Shown here one piece after another: positions 17,694 to 27,177 of a stretch of DNA of 64,000 nt (its first letter is position 1; each line of letters starts with the position of its first letter). The stretch lies in contig NZ_FCNY02000007.1 of the NCBI RefSeq assembly GCF_001544575.2, positions 346,343 to 410,342 of the forward strand, in the 5' to 3' direction. The notes below the pieces were generated by a model. The model was given only the letters and a program-made list of their open reading frames with translations. It was not told the DNA's origin and made no database searches. The translations under genes and the position numbers were made by a program. The DNA is from Caballeronia cordobensis. GTDB lineage: Bacteria > Pseudomonadota > Gammaproteobacteria > Burkholderiales > Burkholderiaceae.

Positions 17694-18338
17694 ATGAGAA
17701 AAGGTCTCGGGGCAATCGTGATGGCGTGCGCGGCGTTGTTCGCAGGCGCGGCGCAGGCAGCGGGCGAGGTATCGCCGGGCGGTTCGATGGACGGCATCCA
17801 CGCGGGCGACGTGCTCGTGCGGCTGCGCGCGATCAGCATTCAGCCCGACGTGTCGGCGGGCGGTGCGCTGGGCACGCTCGGCGTCGGCGTGAACAATGCG
17901 ATCGTGCCTGAGCTCGACTTCACGTACATGTTCACCGATCAGATCGGCGCGGAGCTGATTCTCGCGACATCGCGGCACCAGGTCACGTCGAACATCGGCG
18001 GACTCGGCGGCGTGGGCGTGCTGCCGCCGACGCTGCTCCTGCAATACCACTTCAATCACGCGGGCCGCGTGCGTCCGTACGTGGGCGCGGGTCTGAACTA
18101 CACGTACTTCTACAACGACAAGCTGAAGGCCGGCGACACGCCGGTGTCGATCAAACGCAGCAGTTTCGGGCCGGCGCTGCAAGTCGGCGTCGACGTGCAG
18201 GTGGCGAAGAATCTCTTCGTCAACGCGGATTTGAAGAAGATCTGGATGCGCACGAGCGCTTCGGCCGAAGGCACGGATCTCGGCTCGCTGAAGATCGATC
18301 CGTGGGTGATCGGCGTGGGCGTCGGCATGAAGTTCTGA
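17694..18338 (+). CDS. ompW: OmpW family outer-membrane protein
   Basis: 214 residues with a signal peptide (cut after AQAA) followed by an 8-stranded beta-barrel pattern: alternating hydrophobic strands, 'GDVLVRLRAISIQPD' at the start, 'RPYVGAGLNYTYFYND' in the middle and a C-terminal Phe ('GVGVGMKF'), the usual outer-membrane assembly signal. OmpW forms a small hydrophobic channel. Start 17694 is chosen because GGGA lies upstream of it; GTG 17679 overlaps that GGGA. Confidence 0.9.
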   Translation: MRKGLGAIVMACAALFAGAAQAAGEVSPGGSMDGIHAGDVLVRLRAISIQPDVSAGGALGTLGVGVNNAIVPELDFTYMFTDQIGAELILATSRHQVTSNIGGLGGVGVLPPTLLLQYHFNHAGRVRPYVGAGLNYTYFYNDKLKAGDTPVSIKRSSFGPALQVGVDVQVAKNLFVNADLKKIWMRTSASAEGTDLGSLKIDPWVIGVGVGMKF

Positions 18339-18541
18339 CGCGCGGCTTCGGTCTTCCCGCGTGTGCGCGAGGCCGCGCTTCGTCTGAAAAATGGCGGAAG
18401 ATGCCGGTGCTTCTGGCGTGGACGGTTGTGCGGTCGCGGTATCCTTGACAGCAGGCCCGGCGCAGGCCCGCGCCGTTCGCACATAGCTAAGCGGCGCGGC
18501 CTGCAACGACAAATAACACCGCATCGGGGAACTGCAAGCCA

Positions 18542-19084
18542 ATGAGACCTTCCACTTACGCGGGAATCGCCTTGCTCGCGGCGTGTGGCGCCGCCTTCGC
18601 GCAGCAGCCGCTCACCGTGCCGGGACGCAGCCAGAGTTCGTGGCAGCAATCGGTCGATAACGCCGCCTGCTACGGCTACGCCAATCAGACGACGAAAGTG
18701 AACATGGCGCGCGAGCCGCAGACCGCGCCGCGCGATGCACCGCGCGAAACGCGTGTGCTCACGCCGCCGCGTCCGGTCGAGCCGCCGTTGCCCGCGCTCG
18801 CTTCGGGTGCGCATGGGGCTTCCGCCGCCGTGCCGGCGTCGGCGGCCATTGCGGCGTCGGGCGCACCGGCGGCGACGGTCGCAGGCGCTTCCGCGCCGCG
18901 CGACGCATCGTCGGCGATGCCGACACTGCCGGCATCGATTGCGGCCGGCGCGTCCGGCGCCTCCGACGCCATCTACGGCGGCGACATGAAGATGCCGCCG
19001 CTGCCGCCGCCCGAACCGCCGATGACGCGCTACTGGCGCGCCTATAGCGACTGCATGTCGAACCGCGGCTACTTCGTGCGATAA
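18542..19084 (+). CDS. Secreted Ala/Pro-rich hypothetical protein
   Basis: 180 residues. Signal peptide (cut after 'CGAAFAQ'), a short N-terminal segment with one Cys ('SVDNAACYGYANQ'), a long low-complexity stretch rich in Ala, Pro and Ser (residues 60-150), and a conserved-looking C-terminus 'TRYWRAYSDCMSNRGYFVR' with a second Cys. The two cysteines could form a disulfide holding the ends together. Inferred periplasmic; function unknown. Confidence 0.6.
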   Translation: MRPSTYAGIALLAACGAAFAQQPLTVPGRSQSSWQQSVDNAACYGYANQTTKVNMAREPQTAPRDAPRETRVLTPPRPVEPPLPALASGAHGASAAVPASAAIAASGAPAATVAGASAPRDASSAMPTLPASIAAGASGASDAIYGGDMKMPPLPPPEPPMTRYWRAYSDCMSNRGYFVR

Positions 19085-19110
19085 ATCACCGGGGTCGCGG
19101 GAGACGACGC

Positions 19111-19509
19111 ATGAACCCTCAGCCGGTCCACGAAGGCGGTTGCGCATGCGGCGCGGTGCGGGTGCGTGTGACGGGCGAGCCCAAGGAAGTGAACCTGTGC
19201 CACTGCATGACGTGCCGGCGCATTCACGGCGCGCCGTTCGGCGTCTACGCGATCTTTCCGCGCGCCGCGTTCGCGGTATCGGGCGACACCGTCGCGTGGC
19301 AAAGCTCGGCGACGGGCAGGCGGCATCATTGCCCGGCTTGCGGTTCGCCCGTTTATCTGGCGTTCGATGGCGTCGATGAGATCGAAGTGCCGACCGGCAT
19401 CTTCGATGAAACCGGGCTGTATCCGCCGCAGTACGAAATCTGGTGCAAGAGCGCCGAGCCGTGGCACGACGCACAAGGGCGGCCGCGCTATGCACGCGGC
19501 GCGCCCTGA
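19111..19509 (+). CDS. GFA family zinc protein
   Basis: 132 residues of the glutathione-dependent formaldehyde-activating (GFA/CENP-V) fold. Zinc ligands are visible: 'GGCACGAVR', 'CHCMTCRR' and 'CPACGSPVYL'. The original member catalyses or promotes S-hydroxymethylglutathione formation, but most GFA-fold proteins have no proven activity, so the role is uncertain. Convergent with the next gene. Confidence 0.85.
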   Translation: MNPQPVHEGGCACGAVRVRVTGEPKEVNLCHCMTCRRIHGAPFGVYAIFPRAAFAVSGDTVAWQSSATGRRHHCPACGSPVYLAFDGVDEIEVPTGIFDETGLYPPQYEIWCKSAEPWHDAQGRPRYARGAP

Positions 19510-19517
19510 CTAGACCC

Positions 19518-20528
19518 TCAGCACTCGACGATCGCCTTCACGACGCCCGCCTTCGGATCGAGCAGCGACGCGAACTGTTCCGGCACGCCGGAAAGCGTCA
19601 GACGATGCGTGTTGAGCGCATCGGTCGGCACTTCGCCCTTTCGCATGGCGGCGAGCACCGTCTCGAAGTCTTCGGGCGTCGCGTTGCGGCTCGCGAGCAG
19701 CGTGGCTTCGCGCTTGTGAAACTCGGGATCGGCGAACGAGATGCGATCCGGCACGATCGATACCAGCACATACTTCCCGCCGTGCGCGATGAACTCGAAG
19801 CCGCGTTCCATCGCGCGTGAATTGCCGGTCGCGTCGAAGACGACATCGAAAAATTCGCCGTTCGTCAGCTTCGACAATTCCTCTTTGTCATGCTCGCCGA
19901 TCTGCACGGTCGCGTCCGCCTTCAGTTCGCGCTGGCAGAACGCGAGGCGGTCTTCGCGCGTGTCGAGCGCGGTGACGTTCGCGCCGCGCAGCCGCGAGAA
20001 GGTGATGGCCGCCATGCCGATCGGACCGGCGCCGACGACCAGCACGCGCTGTCCCGGCTGCACGTCCGCGCGGCGCACGGCGTGCGCGCCGATCGCGAGG
20101 AATTCGACCATCGCGGCCTGATCGAGCGTGACGCCCTCGGCCTTGTGCACGAACTGCGCGGGCAAGTTCAGATATTCGGTGAACGCGCCGTCGCGATGCA
20201 CGCCGAGCACCTGGATGTTCACGCAGCAATTGGTCTTGCCCTGACGGCATGCAATGCACTTGCCGCACGAAAGATAGGGCATCACGTAGACGGTGTCGCC
20301 CGCTTTCAGGCCGCTCGCCGGGTCGGCTTCCTCGATCACGCCGGAGAGTTCGTGGCCCATCACGCGCGGATACGACAGATACGGCTGATTGCCGGTGAAG
20401 ATGTGCAGGTCCGTGCCGCACACGCCGACGCGCTTCACGCGCAGCAGCACTTCGTTTTCGCCGCGCTGCGGTTTCTCGCGCTGTTCGGCTTTCAGGGTTC
20501 CGGGCGTTTCGCAAATGACGGTCAGCAT
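19518..20528 (-). CDS. Zinc-dependent medium-chain dehydrogenase, LgoD-like
   Basis: 336 residues. Catalytic zinc ligands lie in 'VGVCGTDLH' and 'GHELSG'; the structural zinc cluster is 'CGKCIACRQGKTNCC'; the NAD motif is 'VLVVGAGPIGMAA'. The patterns 'GNQPYLSYPRVMGHE' and 'DPEFHKREATLLASRNATPEDF' closely resemble E. coli L-galactonate oxidoreductase (LgoD/YjjN), so a sugar-acid or polyol substrate is likely. Start 20528 is chosen over the upstream codon because the family start (MLTVIC) begins there. Confidence 0.85.
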   Translation of the reverse strand: MLTVICETPGTLKAEQREKPQRGENEVLLRVKRVGVCGTDLHIFTGNQPYLSYPRVMGHELSGVIEEADPASGLKAGDTVYVMPYLSCGKCIACRQGKTNCCVNIQVLGVHRDGAFTEYLNLPAQFVHKAEGVTLDQAAMVEFLAIGAHAVRRADVQPGQRVLVVGAGPIGMAAITFSRLRGANVTALDTREDRLAFCQRELKADATVQIGEHDKEELSKLTNGEFFDVVFDATGNSRAMERGFEFIAHGGKYVLVSIVPDRISFADPEFHKREATLLASRNATPEDFETVLAAMRKGEVPTDALNTHRLTLSGVPEQFASLLDPKAGVVKAIVEC

Positions 20529-20588
20529 GCTCTTGTCTCTTGATGTCTTTGGAGTGGGGCGAACCACAATCTAACGATGCGCGTCCAT

Positions 20589-20601
20589 TTGGTCAAGCCA
20601 A
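20589..20601 (-). promoter_or_regulatory. Possible GntR/FadR-type operator
   Basis: TTGGTCAAGCCAA is an imperfect palindrome fitting the TGGT-N3-ACCA-like pattern of FadR-subfamily regulators with one mismatch, 60 bases upstream of the dehydrogenase gene. No regulator gene is adjacent. Confidence 0.3.
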
Positions 20602-20694
20602 TTTCATTAGCGTGAAAGTGGTAAGGCCAGCGGCGCGGCCGGTTTCGCCTTATATTCCGATGACGAGCGCGCCGACGCGCGAAAGGAATGGCAC

Positions 20695-21513
20695 GTGCAG
20701 CAGCTTCATGAATTCGTCGAACGGTATCCGCGGCTTTTCGTGCTGTCGGGTGCGGGCATCAGCACGGAATCGGGCATTCCCTGTTATCGCGACCGCGAGG
20801 GCCAGCGCACCGGCCGCGCGCCGATCCTGCTGAAGGATTTTCTCGGCTCCGACTATGCGCGGCAGCGCTACTGGGCGCGCAGCCTGATCGGCTGGCCGGT
20901 CGTCGACAAGGCCCGCCCGAACGCCGCGCATCACGCGTTGCGGGCGCTGGCGGCGCGCTCGCGGGTGCATCGGCTGGTCACGCAGAACGTCGATGGATTG
21001 CACACGCGCGCGGGCAATCCCGATGTGATCGAACTGCACGGCAATATCGGGCGCGTACGCTGCATCGAATGCGGCGAGCGGCACACGCGCGCGGCGGTGC
21101 AGCGCATGCTGGAGGCGGCGAATCCGGATTTTGTCGGCCACACGGCGCCGGCGGTGCCGGACGGCGACGCGCAGATCGAAGACCTCGACTTCGCCGCCTT
21201 CGATGTGCCCGGCTGCACGCGCTGCGGCGGCGTGCTCAAGCCCGACGTGGTCTTCTTCGGCGAGAGCGTGCCGCGCGCGCTCGTCGACGACGCGGCGCAT
21301 TCGCTCGCAGCCGCCGACGCGATGCTCGTCGTCGGCTCCTCGCTGATGGTGTATTCGGGCTATCGCTTCTGCGAATGGGCGGCGAAGAGCGGCAAGCCGA
21401 TCGCCGCGATCAACATCGGCAAGACGCGCGCCGACGCGCTCCTCGCGCTGAAGATCGAAGCGCCGTGCTCCGAGGCGCTCGAACGCCTGATCGAGCGCCT
21501 CGACGCGCGCTGA
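20695..21513 (+). CDS. NAD-dependent protein deacylase, sirtuin
   Basis: 272 residues with all sirtuin signatures: 'GAGISTESGIPCYR' (NAD binding), 'TQNVDGLHTRAG', catalytic His in 'ELHGNIGRVRC', and a zinc site of two cysteine pairs (CIEC and CTRC). It removes acyl groups from lysine in the cytoplasm. GTG start with AAGGA upstream. The insertion between the cysteine pairs is longer than in CobB and contains an acidic stretch (residues 150-175), typical of class II sirtuins. Confidence 0.9.
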   Translation: MQQLHEFVERYPRLFVLSGAGISTESGIPCYRDREGQRTGRAPILLKDFLGSDYARQRYWARSLIGWPVVDKARPNAAHHALRALAARSRVHRLVTQNVDGLHTRAGNPDVIELHGNIGRVRCIECGERHTRAAVQRMLEAANPDFVGHTAPAVPDGDAQIEDLDFAAFDVPGCTRCGGVLKPDVVFFGESVPRALVDDAAHSLAAADAMLVVGSSLMVYSGYRFCEWAAKSGKPIAAINIGKTRADALLALKIEAPCSEALERLIERLDAR

Positions 21514-21516
21514 CGC

Positions 21517-22773
21517 CTACTTCGATTCGCGCGCCAGCGTTTCGATGCCTTCGAGCAAACGCGCGGCGTCGGCCATCGTCGAGAACAGCGCGGGCGTCAC
21601 GCGCACGACTTCGCCCGCGTCGGGACCGGGACGCGTCACGGTGAACACGCCGAAGCGGTCGCGCAACGCGGCGACGATCGCATCGCAAGCCGCTTTGGTC
21701 GCGCGCCCGTTGAGCCGGAATGCGGTGATGCCCGCGGTCATCGAGGCATCCGCGGGCGTCATGATCTGCACGCCGGGCAGCGCACGCGCCGGCTCCGCCC
21801 AGGCGTCGCGCAGTGCCCGCAGACGCGCTTCCTTCGCCTTCGCACCGATGCGCAGATGCACGTCGAGCGCGGCCGGCAACGTGAACCACGCGGCGAAGTT
21901 CGGCGAGCCGGTGTGCACGCGCGCGCGGATATCGTCGGCGGGCCAGGAGCGGTCGCCGAAATACGGATCGATCGACGCGACATGGCCGCGTTGGATATAG
22001 ATCGCGCCGCAGCCGAGCGGCGCGCCGATCCACTTGTGCAGATTCAGCGCGGCGAACGGCGCGTTCAGGTCGGGCACGTCGAAATCGAGCTGGCCCCAGG
22101 AGTGCGCCGCATCGACGATCACGTCCGCGCCTGCGTCCCGCGCCATCGCCGAGATTTCGGATACCGGCAGCACGAGGCCCGTCGCGAAGCACACGTGTGA
22201 AAGCAGCATGAGCCGCGCGCGCGGATGCTCGCGCAAAGCTTTCGCGTAGGTATCGAGAACCGCTTCGCGCGTCGCGGGCTCGGGTATCACGATGCGTACG
22301 GGCGTCACGCCGCGCCGCTCGCGCAGCCATTCCATCGCGTCCTTGCCGCACGGGTAGTCGAGATCGCTGTAAAGCACGGTGTCGCCCGGCGCGAGACGGT
22401 TGTAGCCGCTGATGAGCGCGAGCAGCGCTTCGGTCGCGTTGCGCGTCAGCTCGATTTCCTCGACCGCGCAGCCCATCGCGGCGGCGAGGCGCTCGCGCAA
22501 GCCCTGATACAGCGGCATCAGATGCGGCCGGATGAACAGCGTCGTCTCGTGGTTCACGCGCTCAGTCCAGTGATGAAACATCGCCTTGACCGGCTCGGTC
22601 ATCGCGCCCCAGAAGCCGTTCTCCAGATTGATCAGCGCGTCGGAGTGGCGCCACAGGCGGCGCACGGCGTGCCAGTAGGTGTCGTCGGCGGCAAGGTTCG
22701 CCGTGGGCGTGGACGGCAGCGCGGCGAGCGCGGCTTCGAATTCGGGCGTGCGGAAGTCGAGGGAATCGGGCAT
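21517..22773 (-). CDS. Class-V-fold PLP enzyme, isopenicillin N epimerase-like
   Basis: 418 residues. PLP enzyme of aminotransferase class V: Schiff-base lysine in 'LNLHKWIGAPLG', phosphate/ring contacts in 'ELTRNATEALL' and 'VIVDAAHSWGQLDFD'. This subgroup includes isopenicillin N epimerase-like and cysteine-desulfurase-like proteins. No secretion signal. The actual substrate is unknown; nothing in the neighbourhood suggests beta-lactam synthesis. ATG 22773 is preferred to the upstream start because the family begins at this segment. Confidence 0.82.
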   Translation of the reverse strand: MPDSLDFRTPEFEAALAALPSTPTANLAADDTYWHAVRRLWRHSDALINLENGFWGAMTEPVKAMFHHWTERVNHETTLFIRPHLMPLYQGLRERLAAAMGCAVEEIELTRNATEALLALISGYNRLAPGDTVLYSDLDYPCGKDAMEWLRERRGVTPVRIVIPEPATREAVLDTYAKALREHPRARLMLLSHVCFATGLVLPVSEISAMARDAGADVIVDAAHSWGQLDFDVPDLNAPFAALNLHKWIGAPLGCGAIYIQRGHVASIDPYFGDRSWPADDIRARVHTGSPNFAAWFTLPAALDVHLRIGAKAKEARLRALRDAWAEPARALPGVQIMTPADASMTAGITAFRLNGRATKAACDAIVAALRDRFGVFTVTRPGPDAGEVVRVTPALFSTMADAARLLEGIETLARESK

Positions 22774-23066
22774 CGGAACTCTTGGGTTGGGAAGAAAAGC
22801 GAGCACGAGCGTTCAGTATCGCCGATCGCGCATGCAAGTAGGCGATTACCGGACTGCGTCGGTCGTTCCGACCGCCGTGCATGGACAAAATGCGGACCGG
22901 ATGCATCTTTTACCCTTCAGACGGAAGACGCTGCCGCCGTAATCAGCAGGAAGAGCGTTGCGCCCGAAGCAGAGCAAACGTTCGCTCGCGCGGAGTGGGA
23001 TGCCGCGCGCGGCGAGCGATGACGCCGTTTATCCGCGAGAACGGACACTGAGAGAGAACCCACAAC

Positions 23067-24773
23067 ATGAACCTCAAGAACATCACGATCAAAAACAAGT
23101 TGATCGCAGGTTTCGGCATCCTGGCTGTACTGGTCGTGCTGGTGGCAGGCATGTCGCTGCGCGCGCTGTCCGACGCAACGGCGGGTTTCGCCGATTACGT
23201 CAACGGCATCAACGCGCGGGCCGACGTCGCCGCGCAGATCCGCACGGCCGTGGATCGCCGCGCGATCGCCGCGCGCAATCTCGTGCTCGTCACGAAGCCC
23301 GCCGATGTCGAACTGGAAAAGGCCGAAGTCACGCGGGCGCACGAGGACGTGCAGACGCGGCTCAAGCGCTTGCAGGACATGATCGCCGCCGCGACCGATA
23401 CGAGCGAGAAGGCGAAGAGCCTCGTCGCGGAAATGGCGCGCGTCGAGGCGCTGTACGGGCCGGTGGCGACGGATATCGTCGCCACCGTGCTCGCGGGCCG
23501 GCACGAAGAGGCCGTCGTCAAGCTCGACGATCAGTGCCGGCCGCTGCTCACGCAACTCGTGAAGGCCACGGACGATTACGCGACCTACACCGCCACGCGC
23601 CGCGAAGAGATCGTGCGCGCGGACGAGGCCGGCTATCGCGTGCAGCGCAACCTGCTGATCGCGCTGTGCGCGGTTTCGACGTTTTTCGCGATCGGCGCGG
23701 GCATCACGATCACGCGTTCGATCACGACGCCGATCGGCGAGGCGGTCGGCATCGCGCAGACGGTAGCGCGCGGCGATCTGACGAGCCGCATCGTCGCCGA
23801 CACGAAGGACGAAACCGGCGACCTGCTGCGCGCGCTCGCCACCATGAACGCGCGCCTCACCGAAACCGTCGCCCGCGTGCGCGAAAGCAGCGGCGCGGTG
23901 GGCGGGGCGGCGAAGGAACTCGCCTCGGGCAACACCGACCTGAGCCAGCGCACCGAAGAGCAGGCCGCCTCGCTGCAGCAGACGGCGGCGAGCATGGAAG
24001 AACTCACGTCCACGGTGCGTCAGAACGCGGAGAACGCGCAGCAGGCGAGCACGCTGGCGTCGAATGCATCGGATATCGCGCGAAAGGGCAGCGATGTCGT
24101 TGGCCGCGTGGTCGAAACGATGAACGGCATCAGCCACAGTTCCGACAAGATCGCGGACATCACCGGGATCATCGAAGGCATCGCGTTCCAGACCAATATT
24201 CTCGCGCTCAACGCGGCGGTGGAAGCCGCGCGCGCGGGCGAGCAGGGACGCGGTTTCGCGGTCGTGGCGAGCGAAGTGCGCAGCCTCGCGCAGCGTTCCT
24301 CGACGGCGGCGAAGGAGATCAAGGAGCTGATCGCGGCGTCGGTCGATAAGGTGCGCGACGGCTCCGTGCTCGTGGACGAAGCGGGCACGACGATGGCCGA
24401 AGTCACGCAGGCCGTCGCGCGCGTGACGGACATCATGCAGGAGATCGCGGCGGCGTCGGCGGAGCAGGGACGCGGCATCGAGCAGGTGAATCAGGCGATC
24501 ACGCAGATGGACGAAGTCACGCAGCAGAACGCCGCGCTCGTCGAGGAGGCGGCGGCCGCGGCCACGTCGCTCGAAGATCAGGGGCGCAGGCTCAACGAAG
24601 CGGTGGCGTTTTTCACGGTGGAAGGCGCACCGGCTGCGTTCAAGCCGAACGCGCCTCGTGCGGCGCGCGCGCCAGTCGCGAAGCCCGCGCCGCGCGCTGC
24701 CGCGAAAGTTGCCGCAGCGAGGCCGGCGGCGACAGCAACGGCAGCCGCCGACGACGGCTGGAGCACGTTCTGA
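23067..24773 (+). CDS. Methyl-accepting chemotaxis protein
   Basis: 568 residues: TM1 (about residues 11-31), a periplasmic four-helix-bundle ligand domain, TM2 (about 190-212), HAMP, and a cytoplasmic signalling domain with the conserved tip '[20 protein letters not shown]' followed by '[18 protein letters not shown]'. The C-terminus is an Ala/Pro-rich linker ending 'GWSTF', a plausible CheR/CheB tether (NWETF-like). Ligand unknown. The 293 bases upstream hold its promoter but no clear sigma28 box that I could identify. Confidence 0.93.
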   Translation: MNLKNITIKNKLIAGFGILAVLVVLVAGMSLRALSDATAGFADYVNGINARADVAAQIRTAVDRRAIAARNLVLVTKPADVELEKAEVTRAHEDVQTRLKRLQDMIAAATDTSEKAKSLVAEMARVEALYGPVATDIVATVLAGRHEEAVVKLDDQCRPLLTQLVKATDDYATYTATRREEIVRADEAGYRVQRNLLIALCAVSTFFAIGAGITITRSITTPIGEAVGIAQTVARGDLTSRIVADTKDETGDLLRALATMNARLTETVARVRESSGAVGGAAKELASGNTDLSQRTEEQAASLQQTAASMEELTSTVRQNAENAQQASTLASNASDIARKGSDVVGRVVETMNGISHSSDKIADITGIIEGIAFQTNILALNAAVEAARAGEQGRGFAVVASEVRSLAQRSSTAAKEIKELIAASVDKVRDGSVLVDEAGTTMAEVTQAVARVTDIMQEIAAASAEQGRGIEQVNQAITQMDEVTQQNAALVEEAAAAATSLEDQGRRLNEAVAFFTVEGAPAAFKPNAPRAARAPVAKPAPRAAAKVAAARPAATATAAADDGWSTF

Positions 24774-24777
24774 CGCC

Positions 24778-25770
24778 TCAGGCGTTGACGTCCACGATCA
24801 CGCGCCCCTTGATCTCGCCGCGCAAAAGACGCGCGGCGGCCTCGGGCGCGTCGGCGAGCGGGATCGTCGTCGCGACGCTTTCGATGGTCGCGACCGGCAC
24901 TTCGTCGGCGATCGCATTCCATGCGGCGATGCGCCGTGCGCGCGGCACGTAGACGCTGTCCACGCCCAGCAATGCGACGCCGCGCAGAATGAACGGCGCG
25001 ACCGTCGCCGGCAGATCCATGCCTTGCGCGAGGCCGCACGCGGCGACCGCGCCGCCGTAGCGCAGGCTCGCGCAGACATTGGCGAGCGTGTGGCTGCCGA
25101 CGCAATCGACGGCTGCGGCCCATCGTTCCTTTTGCAGCGGCTTGCCCGGCTCCGACAGCGTCGCGCGCTCGACGATATCCGCCGCGCCCAGTTCGCGCAG
25201 GCGCGCCGCTTCCTCGGGACGTCCGGTGGACGCGATCACGCGATAGCCGCGCCTCGCCAGAATCGCGACCGCGAAGCTGCCGACGCCGCCGTTCGCGCCG
25301 GTCACGAGCACGTCGCCGTCTTGCGCCGCCACGCCGTGCTTTTCCAGCGCCTGCACGCACAGCATTGCGGTATAGCCCGCGGTGCCGACCGCCATCGCCT
25401 GGCGCGTCGTGATGTTCGCGGGCAGCGCGATCAGATGATCGCCCGGCACGCGCGCCTTCTGCGCGAGCCCGCCCCAATGCGTTTCGCCCGCGCCCCAGCC
25501 GTTGAGCACGACCTTGTCGCCGGGCTTGTAGTCCGGATGCGAACTCGCTTCGACGACGCCCGCGAAGTCGATGCCGGGCACCATCGGCCATTGACGCACG
25601 ACCGGGCCCTTGCCCGTGATCGCGAGTCCGTCCTTGTAATTGAGCGTGGAGAATTCGACGCGCACGAGCACGTCGCCGTTACCCGACGATGCAAGGCTGG
25701 CTTCGTCGATCGACCGAATGGACGCGACGGTGCGCTCGTCCTGTTTGTCGAGCATGAGGGCGTTGAACAT
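24778..25770 (-). CDS. acuI: Acrylyl-CoA reductase, YhdH/AcuI family
   Basis: 330 residues, medium-chain dehydrogenase/quinone-oxidoreductase without zinc ligands. Diagnostic segments are 'FSTLNYKDGLAITGKGPV', 'PGIDFAGVV', 'VVLNGWGAGETHWGG' and the NADPH motif 'VLVTGANGGVGSFAVAIL'. AcuI reduces acryloyl-CoA to propionyl-CoA with NADPH. GGAG lies upstream of ATG 25770. Convergent with the chemoreceptor gene, 4 bases apart, without an obvious terminator. Confidence 0.88.
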   Translation of the reverse strand: MFNALMLDKQDERTVASIRSIDEASLASSGNGDVLVRVEFSTLNYKDGLAITGKGPVVRQWPMVPGIDFAGVVEASSHPDYKPGDKVVLNGWGAGETHWGGLAQKARVPGDHLIALPANITTRQAMAVGTAGYTAMLCVQALEKHGVAAQDGDVLVTGANGGVGSFAVAILARRGYRVIASTGRPEEAARLRELGAADIVERATLSEPGKPLQKERWAAAVDCVGSHTLANVCASLRYGGAVAACGLAQGMDLPATVAPFILRGVALLGVDSVYVPRARRIAAWNAIADEVPVATIESVATTIPLADAPEAAARLLRGEIKGRVIVDVNA

Positions 25771-25792
25771 CGGGGGCTCCGGTTGACGGCAG

Positions 25793-25823
25793 ACGGCGAG
25801 GCGGCGCGCGGCCGCCTCGCCGT
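25793..25823. repeat. Perfect 13-bp hairpin between PRC-barrel gene and acuI
   Basis: ACGGCGAGGCGGC and its exact complement flank a 5-nt loop. It lies between two minus-strand genes. Without a T run it is not a standard terminator, but could attenuate or stabilise transcript ends. It is followed at 25839-25858 by a short tandem TGACGCTA repeat. Confidence 0.6.
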
Positions 25824-25866
25824 GACACTACGACGTCATGACGCTATGACGCTATGAGACCAAGCA

Positions 25867-26304
25867 TCAATGATGCTCGTATTCGGCGCGCGGCTTGGGC
25901 GTGGTCTTCACCTTGTTGTACTGAAACTCGGGCAGCGCCTTGATCGCGTCCTTGGTCGCGCCCGCGAGCACGAACTGGCCGTTCTTCACGTCGAGTTGCT
26001 CGATGGGAATGGCCACGTCGTGACGCGCCACGCCGAGGAACTTGTTCGCCGCGATGATCGCGAACGAAACCGACTTGTCCGGCGCGACGATGATGTCGTT
26101 GATCACGCCGACGCGCTGACCCTGTTCGTTCACGACCGGCTTATTGAGGACGGACTTCTTGACGCTCCAGCCGTCGATGATGGCGGTCGAGACTTCGACC
26201 GACACGCCGAGCGGCTGGCTTCCCGCAACCTGGGCGAACGATGCCGTGGAAGTCAGGCCGAGTGCCGACGATGCAACGAGCAGTGCCACGAGTTTCGATT
26301 TCAT
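25867..26304 (-). CDS. Secreted PRC-barrel domain protein
   Basis: 145 residues. Signal peptide (cut after 'TASFAQ'), then a PRC-barrel-like domain ('LNKPVVNEQGQRVGVINDIIVAPDKSVSFAIIAANKFLGV...HDVAIPIEQL') and a charged tail ending EYEHH. PRC-barrels are small beta-barrels used as adaptors; secreted versions in Burkholderiaceae are often stress-related, but no function is established for this one. A monocistronic unit is likely. Confidence 0.8.
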   Translation of the reverse strand: MKSKLVALLVASSALGLTSTASFAQVAGSQPLGVSVEVSTAIIDGWSVKKSVLNKPVVNEQGQRVGVINDIIVAPDKSVSFAIIAANKFLGVARHDVAIPIEQLDVKNGQFVLAGATKDAIKALPEFQYNKVKTTPKPRAEYEHH

Positions 26305-26472
26305 TGGTTCGATTCCTCAAAGGATTGGGCAAAGCGGTTCTATGGAATGCGCGTTTCGATTTTTCAGCGCGGTAGAAGTTTGACCGCTAATCGGGGTTTT
26401 TGCAGCAACGGTGTAAGGTCGCGCCGCGCGCGCACCGGAATAGTGCGAACGTGCGCGCGCGATGAAAGGTTT

Positions 26473-26688
26473 TCAGCCAGCGATGCGCTTGAGCGCGTCG
26501 GCCTTGTGCACGGCGCGCTTGCCGCTCTTGTCGCTTTCGACTTCGAAGTGCGGATCGTCGCGCGAGGCGTTGACGGTGTGGCCGTCGAGCGTCGTGCGTT
26601 CGGTGACGATGCGCACGATGCGGCCTGTGGTCTCGCCTTGCGGCGTGTTCCAGCGGACGTGATCGTGCAGCTTGAAGGACTGGCTCAT
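26473..26688 (-). CDS. DUF2945 (Tudor-like) small protein
   Basis: 71 residues; 'GDHVRWNTPQGETTGRIV'-like start (here KLHDHVRWNTPQGET) and 'DDPHFEVESDKSGKRAVHKADALKRI' at the C-terminus are typical of the DUF2945 / hypervirulence-associated Tudor-domain family. Cytoplasmic. The fold suggests nucleic-acid or protein binding; function not established. The frame extends far upstream in the same phase, but only this C-terminal part after ATG 26688 is a family match. Confidence 0.8.
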   Translation of the reverse strand: MSQSFKLHDHVRWNTPQGETTGRIVRIVTERTTLDGHTVNASRDDPHFEVESDKSGKRAVHKADALKRIAG

Positions 26689-26744
26689 GGCGTCGGGCTC
26701 CTCGCGAAACTTGGGTGTTTCGGGCAGCGCAACGGCCATGCCCG

Positions 26745-27167
26745 TCATGCGAGGCGGGCGAGCGTCGCGTCGTCGGCGTGGCCGTCGAAATAGCGGCGCA
26801 GGGCTTCGTCGAAGACGGCTGGGTCGTCGGCGACGTGGGCGAAGAGCGTCATCGACGAATGGAATTTCAGGTCGTCCGGATAGCCGAAAATCTGCTCGAC
26901 ACCGCGTCCCTGCACGCCGTTGACGATGCGCGTCAGCTCGACGAGCCGCGCGCCGAGCACCGGATGCGCGAGATAGGCGCGGGCTTCGTCGCGCGACGAA
27001 ATGGCGTAATGCTGTGCCATCGCGCTGTGCCCGAGGCCGGCGATCTGCGGAAAGACGAACCACATCCAGTGCGTGCGTTTGCGGCCGGCGGAAAGCTCGG
27101 CGCGGACATCGTCGATGACGCTGGCCTGCGCATCGACGAAACGCTGAAGGTCGTGGGGATCGCTCAT
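26745..27167 (-). CDS. DUF1810 family protein
   Basis: 140 residues. Family hallmarks are 'LQRFVDAQ', 'GRKRTHWMWFVFPQIAGLGHS', 'YAISSRDEARAYLAHPVLGARL' and 'FGYPDDLKFHSSMTLF'. Cytoplasmic; members are sometimes called calpastatin-like but no biochemical role is established. ATG 27167 has GGAG 6 bases upstream. The gene is 10 bases downstream of the aldo/keto reductase on the same strand, so co-transcription is likely. Confidence 0.8.
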   Translation of the reverse strand: MSDPHDLQRFVDAQASVIDDVRAELSAGRKRTHWMWFVFPQIAGLGHSAMAQHYAISSRDEARAYLAHPVLGARLVELTRIVNGVQGRGVEQIFGYPDDLKFHSSMTLFAHVADDPAVFDEALRRYFDGHADDATLARLA

Positions 27168-27177
27168 GATGGGCTCC